Assembly: GCA_030159075.1 (NCBI GenBank) | Contig: BROG01000524.1 | Span: 371,001-435,000 of the forward strand | DNA from: Atrina japonica | Lineage: Eukaryota; Mollusca; Bivalvia; Pterioida; Pinnidae | DNA: 64,000 nt | Direction of reading: 5' to 3' | Part shown: piece by piece, positions 1-12,011 of the stretch | How the letters are laid out: each line of letters opens with the position of its first letter | Position numbering within the stretch: the first letter of the stretch is position 1 | Program-made: the position numbers and the translations under genes | Notes under the pieces: generated by a model | Database searches by the model: none | Told to the model about the DNA's origin: nothing | What the model saw: the letters and a program-made list of their open reading frames with translations, nothing else

Positions 1-1054
1 TTTCTGACAGATCAGGTCGCTATACACGATCAAGGCATAGAGAGTAATGTTCTGATAGGCCACGTCGAAATATACAATCAATGCATTGTAATTTTCTGAC
101 AGATCAGGTCGCTATACACGACCAAGACATTGGGACAAATGTTTTGTCAGACCAAGTCGCTATAGACAACCAAGCCATGGGAAGAAATGTTCTGACAGAC
201 TACGTCGCTATACACGGCCAAGGCATGGGGAGTAATGTTGTAACAGAAGGTATCTGGTTCGATCCTGTTAATGTTTTGACAGACCACGTCGCAATATTCA
301 ATCAATTAATGGATAATAATTTTCTGTCAGATTACGTCACTATACACGACAAGGCATGGGGAGTAATGTTCTGACAGACCACGTCGCTATACACGACCAA
401 GGCACGGGAGTAATGTTCTGACAGACCACGTCGCTATAGACGACCAAGGCACGGGAGTAATGTTCTGACAGACCACGTCGCTATACACGACCAAGGCACG
501 GGAGTAATGTTCTGACAGACCCCGTCGCTATACACGACCAAGGCACGGGAGTAATGTTCTGACAGACCCCGTCGCTATACACGACCAAGGCACGAGAGTA
601 ATGTTCGGACAAACCCCGTAGCTATACACGACATAGGTATGGGGAGTAATTTTCTTATCATGGCAAGAGGAATTAATGTTCTGAGAGGACACACCACGTC
701 GCTATACTCGACCAAGGCATGGTTATTAATGTTGTAACAGATCACTTCCCTATACACGACCAAGCCATGGGGACATATGTTTTGTCAGACCACGTCGCTA
801 TAGACAACCAAGGCATGGAAGAAATGTTCTGACAGACCACGATGCTATACACGGCCAAGGCATGGGGAGTAATGTTGTAACAGAAGGTATCTGGTTCTAT
901 CCTGTTAATGTTCTGACAGACCACGGCGGTATATACATTCAATGCATGGGGTGTAATGTTCTTACAGACCACGTCGCAATACACGACCAAGGCATGGGGA
1001 GTAATGTTCAAACAGACCACGTCGCTGTACACGACCAAGGCACATGGAGTATTG
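1..1054. repeat. 47/48-bp minisatellite with higher-order structure
   Basis: Tandem units of 47-48 bp carry the core GACAGACCACGTCGCTATAC and then a variable CCAAGGCATGGGGAGTAATGTT-like part. Units at about 370-600 are nearly identical 47-mers, so that stretch is recently amplified. A variant block with the odd segment GTAACAGAAGGTATCTGG occurs at about 137-330 and again at about 777-960, a spacing near 640 bp, so the array has a higher-order period. The 48-bp units keep a frame open on both strands (a 16-residue repeat), but 47-bp units break it, so no coding is inferred. The array runs off the left edge of the window. Confidence 0.93.
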
Positions 1055-1337
1055 TTTGTTTGATTATTGTTATTTAATCTCCCACTCAAGAATATTTCAC
1101 TCATATGGAGACGTCACCAAATGCCGGTGAAGGACTTCAAATTTTGGTCTATGCTCGGCACTTACGACAATTGAGCAGTGAGGATTCTTTAACGTGCCGA
1201 CACCTACTGTGACACGGGATCTCCAGCTTTAACTGTCTCATCCGAAAGACAGGAAACTAACCTCCCGCCGGCGGGATTCGAACTCACGACCTCACGATCC
1301 AGAGTCGAGTGCGCTACCGACTGAGCCAGGCCGGCTC
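1055..1337 (-). mobile_element. tRNA-derived SINE with target-site duplication
   Basis: Read on the minus strand it starts with a tRNA-like head: an A-box (TGGCTCAGTCGGTAGCGC) and a B-box (GAGTTCGAATCC). A body of about 200 bp follows, then a tail rich in AAC/CAA. It sits in the last unit of the minisatellite. GGCACATGGAGTATTG at 1039-1054 and GGCACGTGGAGTAATCTTG from 1338 flank it and look like a target-site duplication of about 15 bp. Related copies are at 39181-39466 (+) and 53195-53345 (-). The build resembles molluscan V-SINE-type elements such as RUDI, but the family name is not confirmed. A functional tRNA is unlikely because of the body and tail. Confidence 0.85.
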
Positions 1338-1577
1338 GGCACGTGGAGTAATCTTGTGAACAGTGACGTAATCTGGTAAATAATTCTCTCATATATTAAC
1401 TATGAACACTGGCGCAGTATATCAGAACGTTTCTCCCGTTTTATTAACTATATTTATAAATACTGGTATATTGTCAGAACGTCTTAGTTGTTTTTATATA
1501 GTGACGTGAAATAAGATGATTATAAGTCTTCGATTATTTTCCCTATAAAATATAAAACATGTTCATTTTCTTGAAAT

Positions 1578-1626
<49 letters not shown>

Positions 1627-2030
1627 GTCATTTTGTTTTGAAACGTAAAGTCACTTTCTTTAAATCTTTGTGATACGTTGATGCAGCGACAAATTAATTA
1701 GAATTGTCATCCGCCGGATATCCTTCAAATAGCTAGGGATTATTGACGGAAGTTTTTGGAATACATAATGAACACACTTGTTAAAAACGCTTTGTGGCAC
1801 GTCACCGACAAATCCCATTTTCTAATTGCAAATTTAGACAGGTATTAATAGTTGGAAAGCTACCGACTGCATTTGTTCATAAAATCTATTTAGAATCTGC
1901 ATGTAAATGTGATGTTAGCCGATCTTCGTCATCACTCCCTTGTCACACGATTTTGCTGCATGTAGTGTAAAATGATAATTGTTTAATATTAGCGATATAC
2001 TGACAGGTTTAAATACTTTAAAGTACATAG

Positions 2031-2110
<80 letters not shown>

Positions 2111-2571
2111 TGCTTTTTCCTTTTGTTTTTCTCACTACCATGTGCATAAAATCTGCACAAAGTCTTTTCACTGCATTTCATTCACATGTCTTGTGGTGGC
2201 ATGGCGATTACAGCGTTTGTGTTTGTAATTTGGAGGCCCATTCTAGTCATTAAAATGTGAAATAAAGGGTTTTTTAATATTTGAATAAGAATAGATTTGC
2301 AGAACCATAAACATGTTGATTTTCAAGTCCATATCACAGGACAGATATGGTTGTTAACGTCTTCGTTGTAGTCAGAAATATAATTGGACTTTATTTCGCA
2401 ATCACAGGCAGAAGAACATAAAGATCCGGAAAAGCATTTCAAAAAATACGCGTTAGTATTGTCAGCATTATTCCCAATTTTGTTTATTTAAATACGTATG
2501 AAATGTGGTGAAAATAATCAAGAATTGCAATTGTCATTTTACAAAAGTGTGTCTTCCACACTTCCTTCACA
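1338..2571. other. gene-free stretch with two microsatellites
   Basis: No gene is recognised. It holds an (ATT)n run at about 1579-1625 and a pure (AT)n run at 2033-2108. The rest is unique-looking AT-rich sequence. Short open frames across the AT run are low-complexity artefacts. Confidence 0.8.
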
Positions 2572-4253
2572 GACTGACACATTAATAAGCAGGTAAAGCA
2601 GACTGAAACGTTAACAAGCAGGTTGATCAGACTGACTCATTAACAAGCAGGTAAAGCAGACTGACACGTTAACAAGCAGGTAAAGCAGACTGACTCGTTA
2701 ACAAGCAGGTAAAGCAGACTGACTCGTTAACAAGCAGGTAAAGCAGACTGACTCGTTAACAAGCAGGTTAACCAGACTGACACAGATATATGCAGGTAGA
2801 GCAGACTGACTCGTTCATAAGCAGGTAATGCAGACTGACTCATTAACAAGCAGGTAAATCAGACTGACTCGTTAACAAGCAGGTAAATCAGACTGCCTCG
2901 TTAACAAGCAGGTAGAGCAGACTGACACGTTAGCATGCAGGTAAAACAGACTGACACGTTAACAAGCAGGTAAAACAGACTGACACGTTAACAAGCAGGT
3001 AGAGCAGACTGACACGTTAACAAGCAGGTAAAACAGACTGATTCGTTAACAAACAGGTAAAACAGATTGACAAGTTAACAAGCAGGTAGAGCAGACTGAC
3101 ACGTTAACAAGCAGGTAAAACAGACTGATTCGTTAACAAACAGGTAAAACAGATTGACAAGTTAACAAGCAGGTAGAGCAGACTGACACGTTAACAAGCA
3201 GGTAAAACAGATTGATTCGTTAACAAGCAGGTAAAACAGACTGACAAGTTAACAAGCAGGTAAAACAGACTGACAAGTTAACAAGCAGGTAAAACAGACT
3301 GACACGATAGCAAGCAGGTAAAGCAGACTGACAAGTTAACAAGCAGGTAAAACAGACTGACACGATAGCAAGCAGGTAAAGCGGACTGACACGTTAATAT
3401 GCAGGTAGAGCAGACTGACTCGTCAACAAGCAGGTAAAACAGACTGACTCATTAACAAGCAGGTAAAGCAGACTGACACGTTAACAAGCAGGTAAAGCAG
3501 ACTGACATGGATATATGCAGGTAGAGCAGATTGACTCGTTAACAAGCAGGTAAATCAGACTGACTCGTTAACAAGCAGGTAAATCAGACTGCCTCGTTAA
3601 CAAGCAGGTAGAGCAGACTGACACGTTAGCATGCAGGTAAAACAGACTGACACGTTAACAAGCAGGTAAAACAGACTGATGCGTTAACAAGCAGGTAGAG
3701 CAGACTGACACGTTAACAAGCAGGTAAATCAGACTGACACGGATATATGCAGGTAGAGCAGACTGACTCGTTAATAAGCAGGTAATGCAGACTGACTCGT
3801 TAACAAGCAGGTAAATCAGACTGACTCGTTAACAAGCAGGTAAATCAGACTGCCTCGTTAACAAGCAGGTAGAGCAGACTGACACGTTAGCATGCAGGTA
3901 AAACAGACTGACAAGTTAACAAGCAGGTAAAACAGACTGACAAGTTAACAAGCAGGTAAAGCAGACTGACACGTTAACAAGCAGGTAAAACAGACTGACA
4001 CGATAGCAAGCAGGTAAAGCAGACTGACACGTTAATATGCAGGTAGAGCAGACTGACTCGTCAACAAGCAGGTAAAACAGACTGACACGTTAGCATGCAG
4101 GTAAAGCAAACTGACTCGTCAACAAGCAGGTAAAACAGACTGACACGTTAGCATGCAGGTAAAGCAGATTGACTCGTTAACAAGCAGGTAAAACAGACTG
4201 ACACGTTAATATGCAGGTAGAGCAGACTGACTCGTTAACAAGCAGGTAAAGCA
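2572..4253. repeat. 29-bp minisatellite, about 57 units, with higher-order blocks
   Basis: The unit is about 29 bp: ACAAGCAGGTAAAGCAGACT followed by GACTCGTTA. Units differ at a few fixed sites (AAAG/AAAA/AAAT/AGAG after GGT; GACTCG/GACACG/GACAAG; ACAAGC/GCATGC/ATATGC). An ordered run of variants starting with a GATATATGCAGG unit and ending with a TTAGCATGCAGG unit recurs from about 2785, 3505 and 3739. The first and third are about 957 bp apart, close to 33 units. The 29-bp length shifts the frame every unit, so it is non-coding. Confidence 0.95.
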
Positions 4254-4322
4254 ACATAACTTATACAATGAAGCACAATACAATATAGCCAGTGATAATT
4301 GTACTTCTACAACAACAACAAC

Positions 4323-4395
<73 letters not shown>

Positions 4396-4529
4396 TAATA
4401 ATAATAATATTTTTTTAAATCCTAGGAGTAAAAGTAGTAATAATTATGATGATTAAAAAAGTAGTAATAATTATGATGATGAAAATAACAAAAATATTAA
4501 TAATAACTGCTGTTTTGCTTTTTCTGCAC

Positions 4530-4561
<32 letters not shown>

Positions 4562-6265
4562 CATACACTTATCTGGTACGTTAACTTGATAATGGCAGTA
4601 TCGCCAACAAATACTGATATCAAAATAATTACAGGAAACACCTAGTCAAACGTGGAAAGCATTATTGAAATTCATTTACAACTCCAAGCACTTTGTGTTA
4701 TTACAAGAGCCAGGGTACGACAACAAGAATGTATATGTGATTTTATAATTCAGCAAAGTTAGATATTGTCGAGTATATATTTAACTCTTTTATTTTAAAA
4801 CTACATTTAAAATTACATTTAAGAATTGTTTATGTTTTCTCTTGCGTTCTCTACATAATTATGTTAATTGTTTTCGTTTTTCACAGAATATTTGTTTATT
4901 AATGATTTCTAGTGTCAAGGATTTACCTCTTTATTCTTAAACATGACACTTCCAAAAAGAGCCATATATTTCAAAGTGATTAGTTAATTGCATAATAATG
5001 CTCTGTAATTTACGACGTTTGACATTTGGGACTTAGAAAAACAATTAAGTACAAGTTTAAAAATTCACTGAAAATGAAGACTACAATACGTTTCCCCTAG
5101 GATTTGAACCCTTATTGTTTCTAGTCTGAACAAACCATTAAAAGTTTCAAAAACGTTATCTGTAATCACAATGTAACAAAGATACGTCCATATCTTTTGT
5201 CCTTTGCCATCACTGTCTAGAATTACAGAACAATTCTAAATAGAAACTCTGATTAGATTCTCATTAAACATTTATGTTCTAGTAACGGTATATGTTTTGA
5301 AAACCATAATACAGTGTAAATGATGCATATGTTTATGTTTCCAGTATTTGTCATAGAATAATGAATCCGGACGGGATGGTAGTAATTACCTCTTACCTGC
5401 AATTGATAATCTATAAATCAACACATGAATACCAATAACTATCAGAAAGACTTACAGTGTTATGTTGACAAAGAACCTTCATTTATATCGAATAGCATTT
5501 GGCTTTAAACCTCAGTTGCATGATATTTCAATTAATGTATTGTGGATCTAAGGTTAAAAATTAACTATCCAATAAGCCAATAAATATGTCAATTTCGTTT
5601 TCAAATTACTAGGTTGATATGCTAGCTAAATGTGTATTGAAGTAGTCAAATGATTTCATCCATGCCTGATTTTATTTGTTAAGCTTAATGAGATGTTTAC
5701 AAGTTAACTCTCTCGTTACTTTGTATTTCTGTTACTTAAAGATAAAAACGATATCCCTGGCAGTTATTACAAATTAAATCAAATTTTGCATACCTTTATA
5801 AACAGTACTATAGTAGCTATCAATAAAAGGCCTCGTCTCCATTACTCTTCGGGATCAGTACTCGGTTTGTACAAGTCAGTATGGGAGATAATATTACCTA
5901 CATGTGGGGATACCCCGAATTCCTTTTGTTTCCTACCACATGACACCTACTAATGCATTCATCGGTATAAACAATTTGTTTTATATATAATTTTGTCAAT
6001 TCATTGAAAATTTTCCAATATATGACGTGAAAATTTATTTAATGGTGAACAATACAAACAATAATAATCATGTCTCTAAATTGTATATTCATTAGTTAAT
6101 CTTAGAATAAATAAATAACAAAGATAAGGAAAATTTAACATATACTAACGCGTAGAGAAACGTAAAATAAGAAAAACTAAAATATCACATGTATTCAAAC
6201 TGGTGATGTATGGGGGTACTCTAATTATATGTCATTATATAAATCAAAGTTGTACTAACTTTCAG
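4254..6265. other. gene-free AT-rich stretch
   Basis: Trinucleotide runs (AAC/AAT) lie at about 4306-4402 and (ATT)n at about 4531-4560. No coding exon or recognisable element is seen in the rest. Confidence 0.7.
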
Positions 6266-6269
6266 TAAC

Positions 6270-6535
6270 GAGTGAAGATAGTCTAGTACTAGAGCGTTTA
6301 ATTCGAAGGCGGGTGATCCCGGGTTCGATATCCGGTATTCCGCTCAAGAAGTAAAGCTCACCAATGAGAATTAAGACCGAGCCCCGTATTCATTAAATGA
6401 CCCTTACTGTACTGGTATAATTCCACGGCACAGATCAAAGTGCTTGCACGTCCTTCACTGTAGATAGTGGCATATGGATATATATGTAGATGAGAATTCT
6501 TGGGGAGTTATAACAATGTAATAATAATTAAACAA
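6270..6535 (+). mobile_element. tRNA-derived SINE (second family)
   Basis: An A-box-like TAGTCTAGTACTAGAGCG and a B-box GGGTTCGATATCC are spaced as in a tRNA head. About 170 bp of body follow, then an AATAATTAAACAATAA tail. The TTAAACAA-type tail resembles the SINE at 39181, but the body does not align well by eye. Boundaries are approximate. Confidence 0.6.
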
Positions 6536-8410
6536 TAATGTTTATAATTGAATGGCTAAGAACACAAATAACATCACCGATTCATTAAGGCCCGGAATTA
6601 TGGCGTATCAACTTGAGCATGAGCGTTGACTTGGCTATGATAGGGTCCACGAAATTTCGATTGAAAGATGAACACCTTTATCATATAAGAAAGAAATCGT
6701 TCTCATATGTCAGCATTATTATATAAGTATGTACATGTGTATTTGTTTCCATTTTTATAGCCTATAAGTATTTTTATTTTGAATTTCTGAAACCATGATA
6801 ATATTGTGAATTAGGAAAGCTTTCAAATTTAATATGATCGAAAGAGTTGGGCAAAGAGGACAGATGGAAATTCATCAGTTTGACATTTGTTTTGATGTGT
6901 TACACGTGCTGGAACTGTCGGCATGACAATACGCCCGATGCCCCCGAATTGAGGACATTATCAAATATCATCATCACCTTCATTAGTTGAGTTAATCAGT
7001 CTATTAAAAACGGTTGTTCAGTGATCTGTAAAGAACGGGTTCTATACGTCGACACTGTTTTGATAACGTGAGAGAACTGAGGAAGCAATAATTACACTAT
7101 AAACAAAGGAACAATAACCGTTGAATATAGTACACAAATCAACTGTCTCATCTATGGAGCAATTTTGTTCAAACAAGCTATATTATATCAAATATCGATG
7201 ATAAAATATAATGTTGCAGTATCCATCTGTGTGGGCTGAATGTCCAATCAAAATACGCAAACTTTCTAATTTATTACAGCGCCTATTGATGAAGAAGAAA
7301 CATTTTCTCTATTACTATACAGCATTTGTTTTACTGGCAGTCAATGTATGTTTGTATAATTAAAATACTCAAACTTTCCAATTTATCATGACATACACTG
7401 ATGAAGATGAAAATTTTTTCTATTTCTATGTATTATTTGTATTAGTAGCAGTCAATGCATGAATAAATTTCTCGTTCCTGATTTGTATACTCGTATCCAA
7501 ATAACTCCGTATCCTTCATTTTTTGTTATATTGTTATGTTTAAAGTTACAGAGGTTTCTATCTCGTCGAAGTAATTCTAGTCTATAATCAACACCTGTGA
7601 AAAGAAAAGAATTTGAAATTTTAGCACGTCAGAGCAGTGGGTGTATAACATACTTCAATTATCAAAATGAAAAATAATTTGTAAATAAATCTTGCAAAAC
7701 ATATGTTGGTTTATAGTATGGACGACAACTCTTGGGACTAGGTGTGAATTATTATGTAGGAGATATTAGATTTATTTGATAACTTGACTTTATCATCAGC
7801 AATAAGCAACGCGTTAAAGTGTCAGCTCGCGCGGTAGCGTTGACAAATATCAGCTTATACGCGGTATAGGCTTGGTAGCTATCAATAATACCCTAGAGAA
7901 GCCATAGTTAAGACTCAATCATCTAAATAAAAACAGTGCAAATGTCAACATACAATTGAAGCATTATCATATCAATTTTACATTGTTTTGTTCACAAAAT
8001 CACGTTAATGATATTACCACACTCTGGTAACTTTTTACTTTAGTCATTTAATTGAAATATTTATTTTTCAATTACGTTAATTGCAGATACGCGATATTTG
8101 TTTTCAGGTAGAATTAGACGAAGGCATATTCAGTGTGGAATGAAGTGTGGATACCAAATTGTCAAACAAATAATGAAGTATCAATATGACCTTTGTTATA
8201 ATAGAGTCATTGAAAAAATAAGTCTTCGGTTTCTGTATAACTGTAACACAAAAACTTGTAAAACAATTAACAAAAAACTTACATTATGTGTTTTGATGAC
8301 CATTACAAAATGTTGACAACAACTTCAGAGGTCTTTGATATTGGAACAATAGTCAAATGTTGTTGATAGTTAACAATGGCGCGTATTATTTGTATTCATA
8401 TTTAGGTCAG
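6536..8410. repeat. gene-free stretch with a two-copy tandem duplication at about 7240-7465
   Basis: Two diverged copies of about 115 bp lie head to tail. Both carry AAAATAC-CAAACTTTC, then ACTGATGAAGA or ATTGATGAAGA, then GCAGTCAATG. The flanking sequence holds no gene that I recognise; a 72-codon open frame at 8098-8316 has no domain signal. Confidence 0.5.
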
Positions 8411-8413
8411 TAC

Positions 8414-8642
8414 ATCGCAATCACGAGCAAAGTTTTATAAATACAAATTGTACACAAAATCTCGGATCTAGGACATGACGATCATAGACAGTGCTATATA
8501 TCAATAAAACATTGTACACATACTTCAAATCTAGCATATGGCAATCACTAATAAAGTGATATATAAATAAGTACAACATTGTAAATATCAGTTCTCGTAT
8601 ACAACAAACGTAAGTAAAGTGTTATACATAAATCTAAAACAT
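8414..8642. repeat. tandem repeat of about 65 bp interrupted by a retroelement
   Basis: Four diverged units carry the core GAGCAAAGTGTTATATAAAT followed by ACAACATTG and ACACAAATATCAG. A further unit lies at about 10355-10425, on the far side of the Penelope-like copy. This suggests that the retroelement landed in, or captured part of, this array. Confidence 0.6.
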
Positions 8643-8781
8643 CAGATACCAAAGTATGAATCTTCAGGATGTCCAGGATACATAAACAAATTTAACGAAT
8701 ATTGGAAAAAACACGGACCTCTGGAAATGTAGAAGTGGGATAAAATGCCATGGAGGAGTGGGCAATCCCTGTCGACATATT
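8643..8781 (-). mobile_element. 3'-terminal fragment of the Penelope-like element
   Basis: It matches the 3' end of the copy beginning at 8811: GATACCAAAGTAT, then a GGACCTCTGGAAA box, then CCATGGAGGAG and CCCTGTCGAC. It lies directly downstream (minus strand) of the longer copy in the same orientation, the partial-tandem arrangement often seen for Penelope-like elements. Confidence 0.8.
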
Positions 8782-8810
8782 ACACTGAACACATACATCA
8801 TTTCTAATAT

Positions 8811-10345
8811 ATAAAAATCTCAGATACCAAAGTATAAATCAATAGGATTTCCAGGACATAGATACAAATCCGGTAAAAATTGACAAACACGACCTCTGGA
8901 AACCAAGAGGTGGGATCAGGTGCCACGGAGGAGTAAGCATCCCCTGTCGACCGGTCACACCCGCCGTGAGTCCATAGTCAAGTCCAATGAAACACGTGAG
9001 GAGTGTATCCTCGTCACAATTGGTACAGACGTCTCAACAACCGCCAACGGAAAGGCAACTCAACATTTCACTGAGTGAAACAGAGTAGTCGCAAACAAGA
9101 CTATTATGCCTACCGTAAAACTTGCGGAACGTTGACACCAAACGCGGCTTTCGATATCCCTGTGTCAATAAATTGTCAGTGAGTAGTTTACCTCTGTATA
9201 TGAAATCTTCCTATGTTGGGCACGCCCTGGCATATCGGATCATTTGTGAAATATAATCTCCATATGCGGGTGACTGAGGGATATTACTACTTAAATGTGG
9301 AAAATTTACGATGGGAAAGCCGAAATCGTCGCGTTTATCGTATAGCTTCGTTGCTAATTTCCCGTCTGTGTTTATATTAAGTAAAATGTCTAAGTATGAA
9401 GCGTGTGTGCTTGATTCTGTTGTATCTTTAATTTCTAGTTCACTGGGATATATCGCATTGACATATGTATAAAAATTGTCATTATTAATTGACAAAACAT
9501 CGTCGATATATCTAAATGTCAAATTAAAGGACACCGCTAACTTTTTCTTCTTTTGATTCAGCAGTTTCTGAATAAAGTCTGCTTCGTATGAATAAAGGAA
9601 CAGGTCGGCAAATAAAGGAGCACAATTGGTTCCCATAGCAATGCCGACAGTTTGTTGAAAGACCACGTCTCCAAACTTTACAAATATATTGTCTATTAGA
9701 AATTCCAGCATGTTTTTTATATCAACTTCAGTATACTTATGTGTAGAATCAGAGTGGTGTTTGACGAAATAAGTATCCTGATAGCCAATCACTAGATATT
9801 TAAATTTTCGGGTACCACTTTTAGTGAAAAAGCAGTTGTCTATGATGCTAAAAAGTCTTTCTTTTATTTTTTTATGTGGAATAGTAGTGTAAAGAGTTTG
9901 AGAAATCATAAGTTTTGATACTGTGAATTCGAGAAAAATTGTGTGCCTTCAAATTTTCTAAAAGCTGTGTTTAGAATTTTTAAGTATCCACATCTGATTT
10001 ACACCGCTTCTGGAATAAGCAACTGTACAGTATTTTTGAAGTTTCTCCTTAACAGCTGTCAATATCTTGGTAAGGAGTAAAGATAAAGGTTTGGTAGAAC
10101 ATTTGCTGGATCCTGCTATGTATCTTTGCTTATATGGGTTTTTATGAAGTTAAGGTATCCAGTATAAATGTGGTAGCTCGAAATCGGTCTCCGTTGTAGG
10201 TATATCAAATGAGTGTAATACGGACACGTGATTTTGAAGGATCTCGTCCTTTGAAAGTGAGCTACGTGTGTATGTAGGATTTCCAGAATTCGTATTAAAC
10301 CCAAGTTCTTCTAATAAACAATTATAGTAATGTGCCTTACAAATA
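8811..10345 (-). pseudogene. Penelope-like retroelement, 5'-truncated reverse transcriptase copy
   Basis: The longest retroelement copy here. The intact core frame (9211-9909) shows reverse transcriptase motifs in order: LYTTIPH, GIAMGTNCAPLFADL, FRYIDDVLS (catalytic YIDD), YLDILL, KLYDKRDDF and ISQMIRYARAC. That layout (a GxxMGT motif, YIDD, then an IP/SQ/R-x-R-x-C block) fits Penelope-like elements. Upstream the homology continues to about 10316, with a one-base shift near 9898-9904 and an in-frame stop in the segment at about 10140, so it is inactive. Downstream, coding similarity continues past a stop at 9208, then a 3' tail of about 350 bp with the GTCGAC/CCATGG/GGTCCGTG blocks found in all other copies. 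The N-terminal part and any GIY-YIG endonuclease domain are absent. Assignment to PLE rather than another YIDD retroelement is probable, not proven. Confidence 0.85.
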
Positions 10346-10591
10346 AAAACTATATTATGACAATTACGAGCAAAGTGTTATATAAATTTACAACATTGAA
10401 CACAAATATCAGTTTTTGTATGTTTAATTATAATGTTGAGCTGATTATAATTAACAGATGGATAATATTACCGTATAACATTAAATGCTGATAAACTAAT
10501 GAACCATTTTTCTCTTGAAGTTTCGTATTTAGACACAACTGATATATATCAGACTGCAATTATTCTGTTTCCCTAAATGATATGTTGAAAC
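10346..10591. other. short unique stretch with one flanking repeat unit
   Basis: It contains the isolated 65-bp unit at about 10355-10425 that matches the array at 8414-8642. No gene is seen. Confidence 0.5.
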
Positions 10592-10812
10592 GCCTGCTCG
10601 AGAGCAGTTGTTGAGTCGTCTGTACCTATTGTGATGAGGATTCATTCCTCGTATGACTGTGGACTCGCAGCGGGCGTTACCAGTTTACAGTGGATGCTTA
10701 CTCCCCCATGGTACCTGATCCCATCTCTGGATTTCCAAGACCTGTGTTTATCCAGTGTTCACCAGATTTTGTGTATTTGTATCCTGAACATCCCGAAGAT
10801 TAATACTTTGGT
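10592..10812 (+). mobile_element. Penelope-like element 3' end, left arm of an inverted pair
   Basis: Plus-strand copy of the shared 3' region: TGTTGAGTCGTCTGTACC, ATTGTGATGAGGATTC, GGATGCTTACTCC, CATGGTACCTGATCCC and a TTTGGTATCTG end. The same region in opposite orientation lies 100 bp further on, forming a large imperfect palindrome. Confidence 0.8.
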
Positions 10813-10911
10813 ATCTGTGATTTTGTATCATTATATCTCCTCATTGTTAGGGAGCATGGCTTACATCCAGAAAATATATTTCCATCATTTCATATCAATA
10901 TATAAATTTCC

Positions 10912-11135
10912 GATATCAAAGTATGAATCTTGACCTTTACGATTGATGTCTAGGATACATATAAAATCTGGTGAATATCGAACAAACACAGACCTCTAAA
11001 AATTCAGAGTTGGAATCAACTACCATGGATGAGTAAGAATCCCCTATCGGTCACACCCGCCGTGAGTCTACAGTCAAATCCATATAAAATAAGAGAGGAA
11101 TAAATCCTTGTCACATTTGGTATATTTGACTCAAC
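10912..11135 (-). mobile_element. Penelope-like element 3' end, right arm of an inverted pair
   Basis: Minus-strand copy starting with ATATCAAAGTATGAATC. Degenerate boxes follow in reverse order (ACAGACCTCT, CCATGGATGAG, CCCCTATCGG, CACACCCGCCGTGAGTC). It pairs with the copy at 10592-10812. Confidence 0.8.
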
Positions 11136-11963
11136 AACAGTAAGAAGACTAGTAATTCGAAATTTACCTGATACTTGAAATAAATTATTAAAAGATCAAT
11201 TTAGGGTATATATTAACTTAGTAATTTCTATTTCGGTGCCAGTTGAATATTTCATAATAAAAGACCTATCGCTTATGCAATAGCGTTGTTTAGTTTATGA
11301 AAACTTATCCAAAAGCTAAGACATCAATCTATTTACTCTCATGACATGACATGTAGTGTTTGTTGCTCAGCATTGTCTCGTACTACTTTTTTTTCAGATA
11401 TCTTTAAAACTCATGAAGTCACCTATAACAGAAATTATCATGTTAAACAATTATTCTGGCCATTTCTTTTACAAACCTAAAAATTTTGTATTATGTTTGC
11501 ATTTCTACCTTATGCAAATTTCTAACATGGAACACTGTTTATGATACTGATTATATTTATTTAGCCCTTGCTTTCTCTTCCCAATGATGAATGTTCTCTT
11601 GTAGAAATTTGTCATTGTATACTTTCAGGTGTCACGGTTGTTAATTGTTAGTATTAAGTTCTTTTGGAGATTGAAGCACCATCTAGATACGATCATATTG
11701 ACTTTGTTTTTTTCCTGTCCGATTTTTGCGTACAATATGTATTGTCATCATAGATAAAAATGTATAAAATTACATACATTCGCCGATATAAGTTACAAGT
11801 AAATTTATAATCATGAAGCTCAGAATTGTATGTCTCTTAATAGATCGGTCGTCTGACTCACAGGAATTGTATAAACACAATTTCACCCCAATATTGTCTT
11901 AAGGACCATTTTTCTTAGTCTTTGCCTCTTCATTATTTTACTTTAATGGTAATTTTGAGTAAA

Positions 11964-12011
<48 letters not shown>

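Noticed and set aside
81..374. Protein with a 16-residue repeat in the left minisatellite
   Set aside because: Frames are open on both strands only where units are 48 bp. The common 47-bp units break them, and no start or splice context was found.
2572..4253. CRISPR-like array with 29-bp period
   Set aside because: There are no spacers: the whole unit repeats head to tail. The genome is clearly eukaryotic. It is a minisatellite.
6278..6345. Functional tRNA genes at this and the other tRNA-like sites (1270-1335, 23235-23325, 33680-33745, 39181-39255)
   Set aside because: Boxes A and B exist, but acceptor stems pair poorly and SINE bodies and tails follow.
8098..8316. 72-codon plus-strand open frame
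   Set aside because: Low-complexity composition and no recognisable motif or splice partner.
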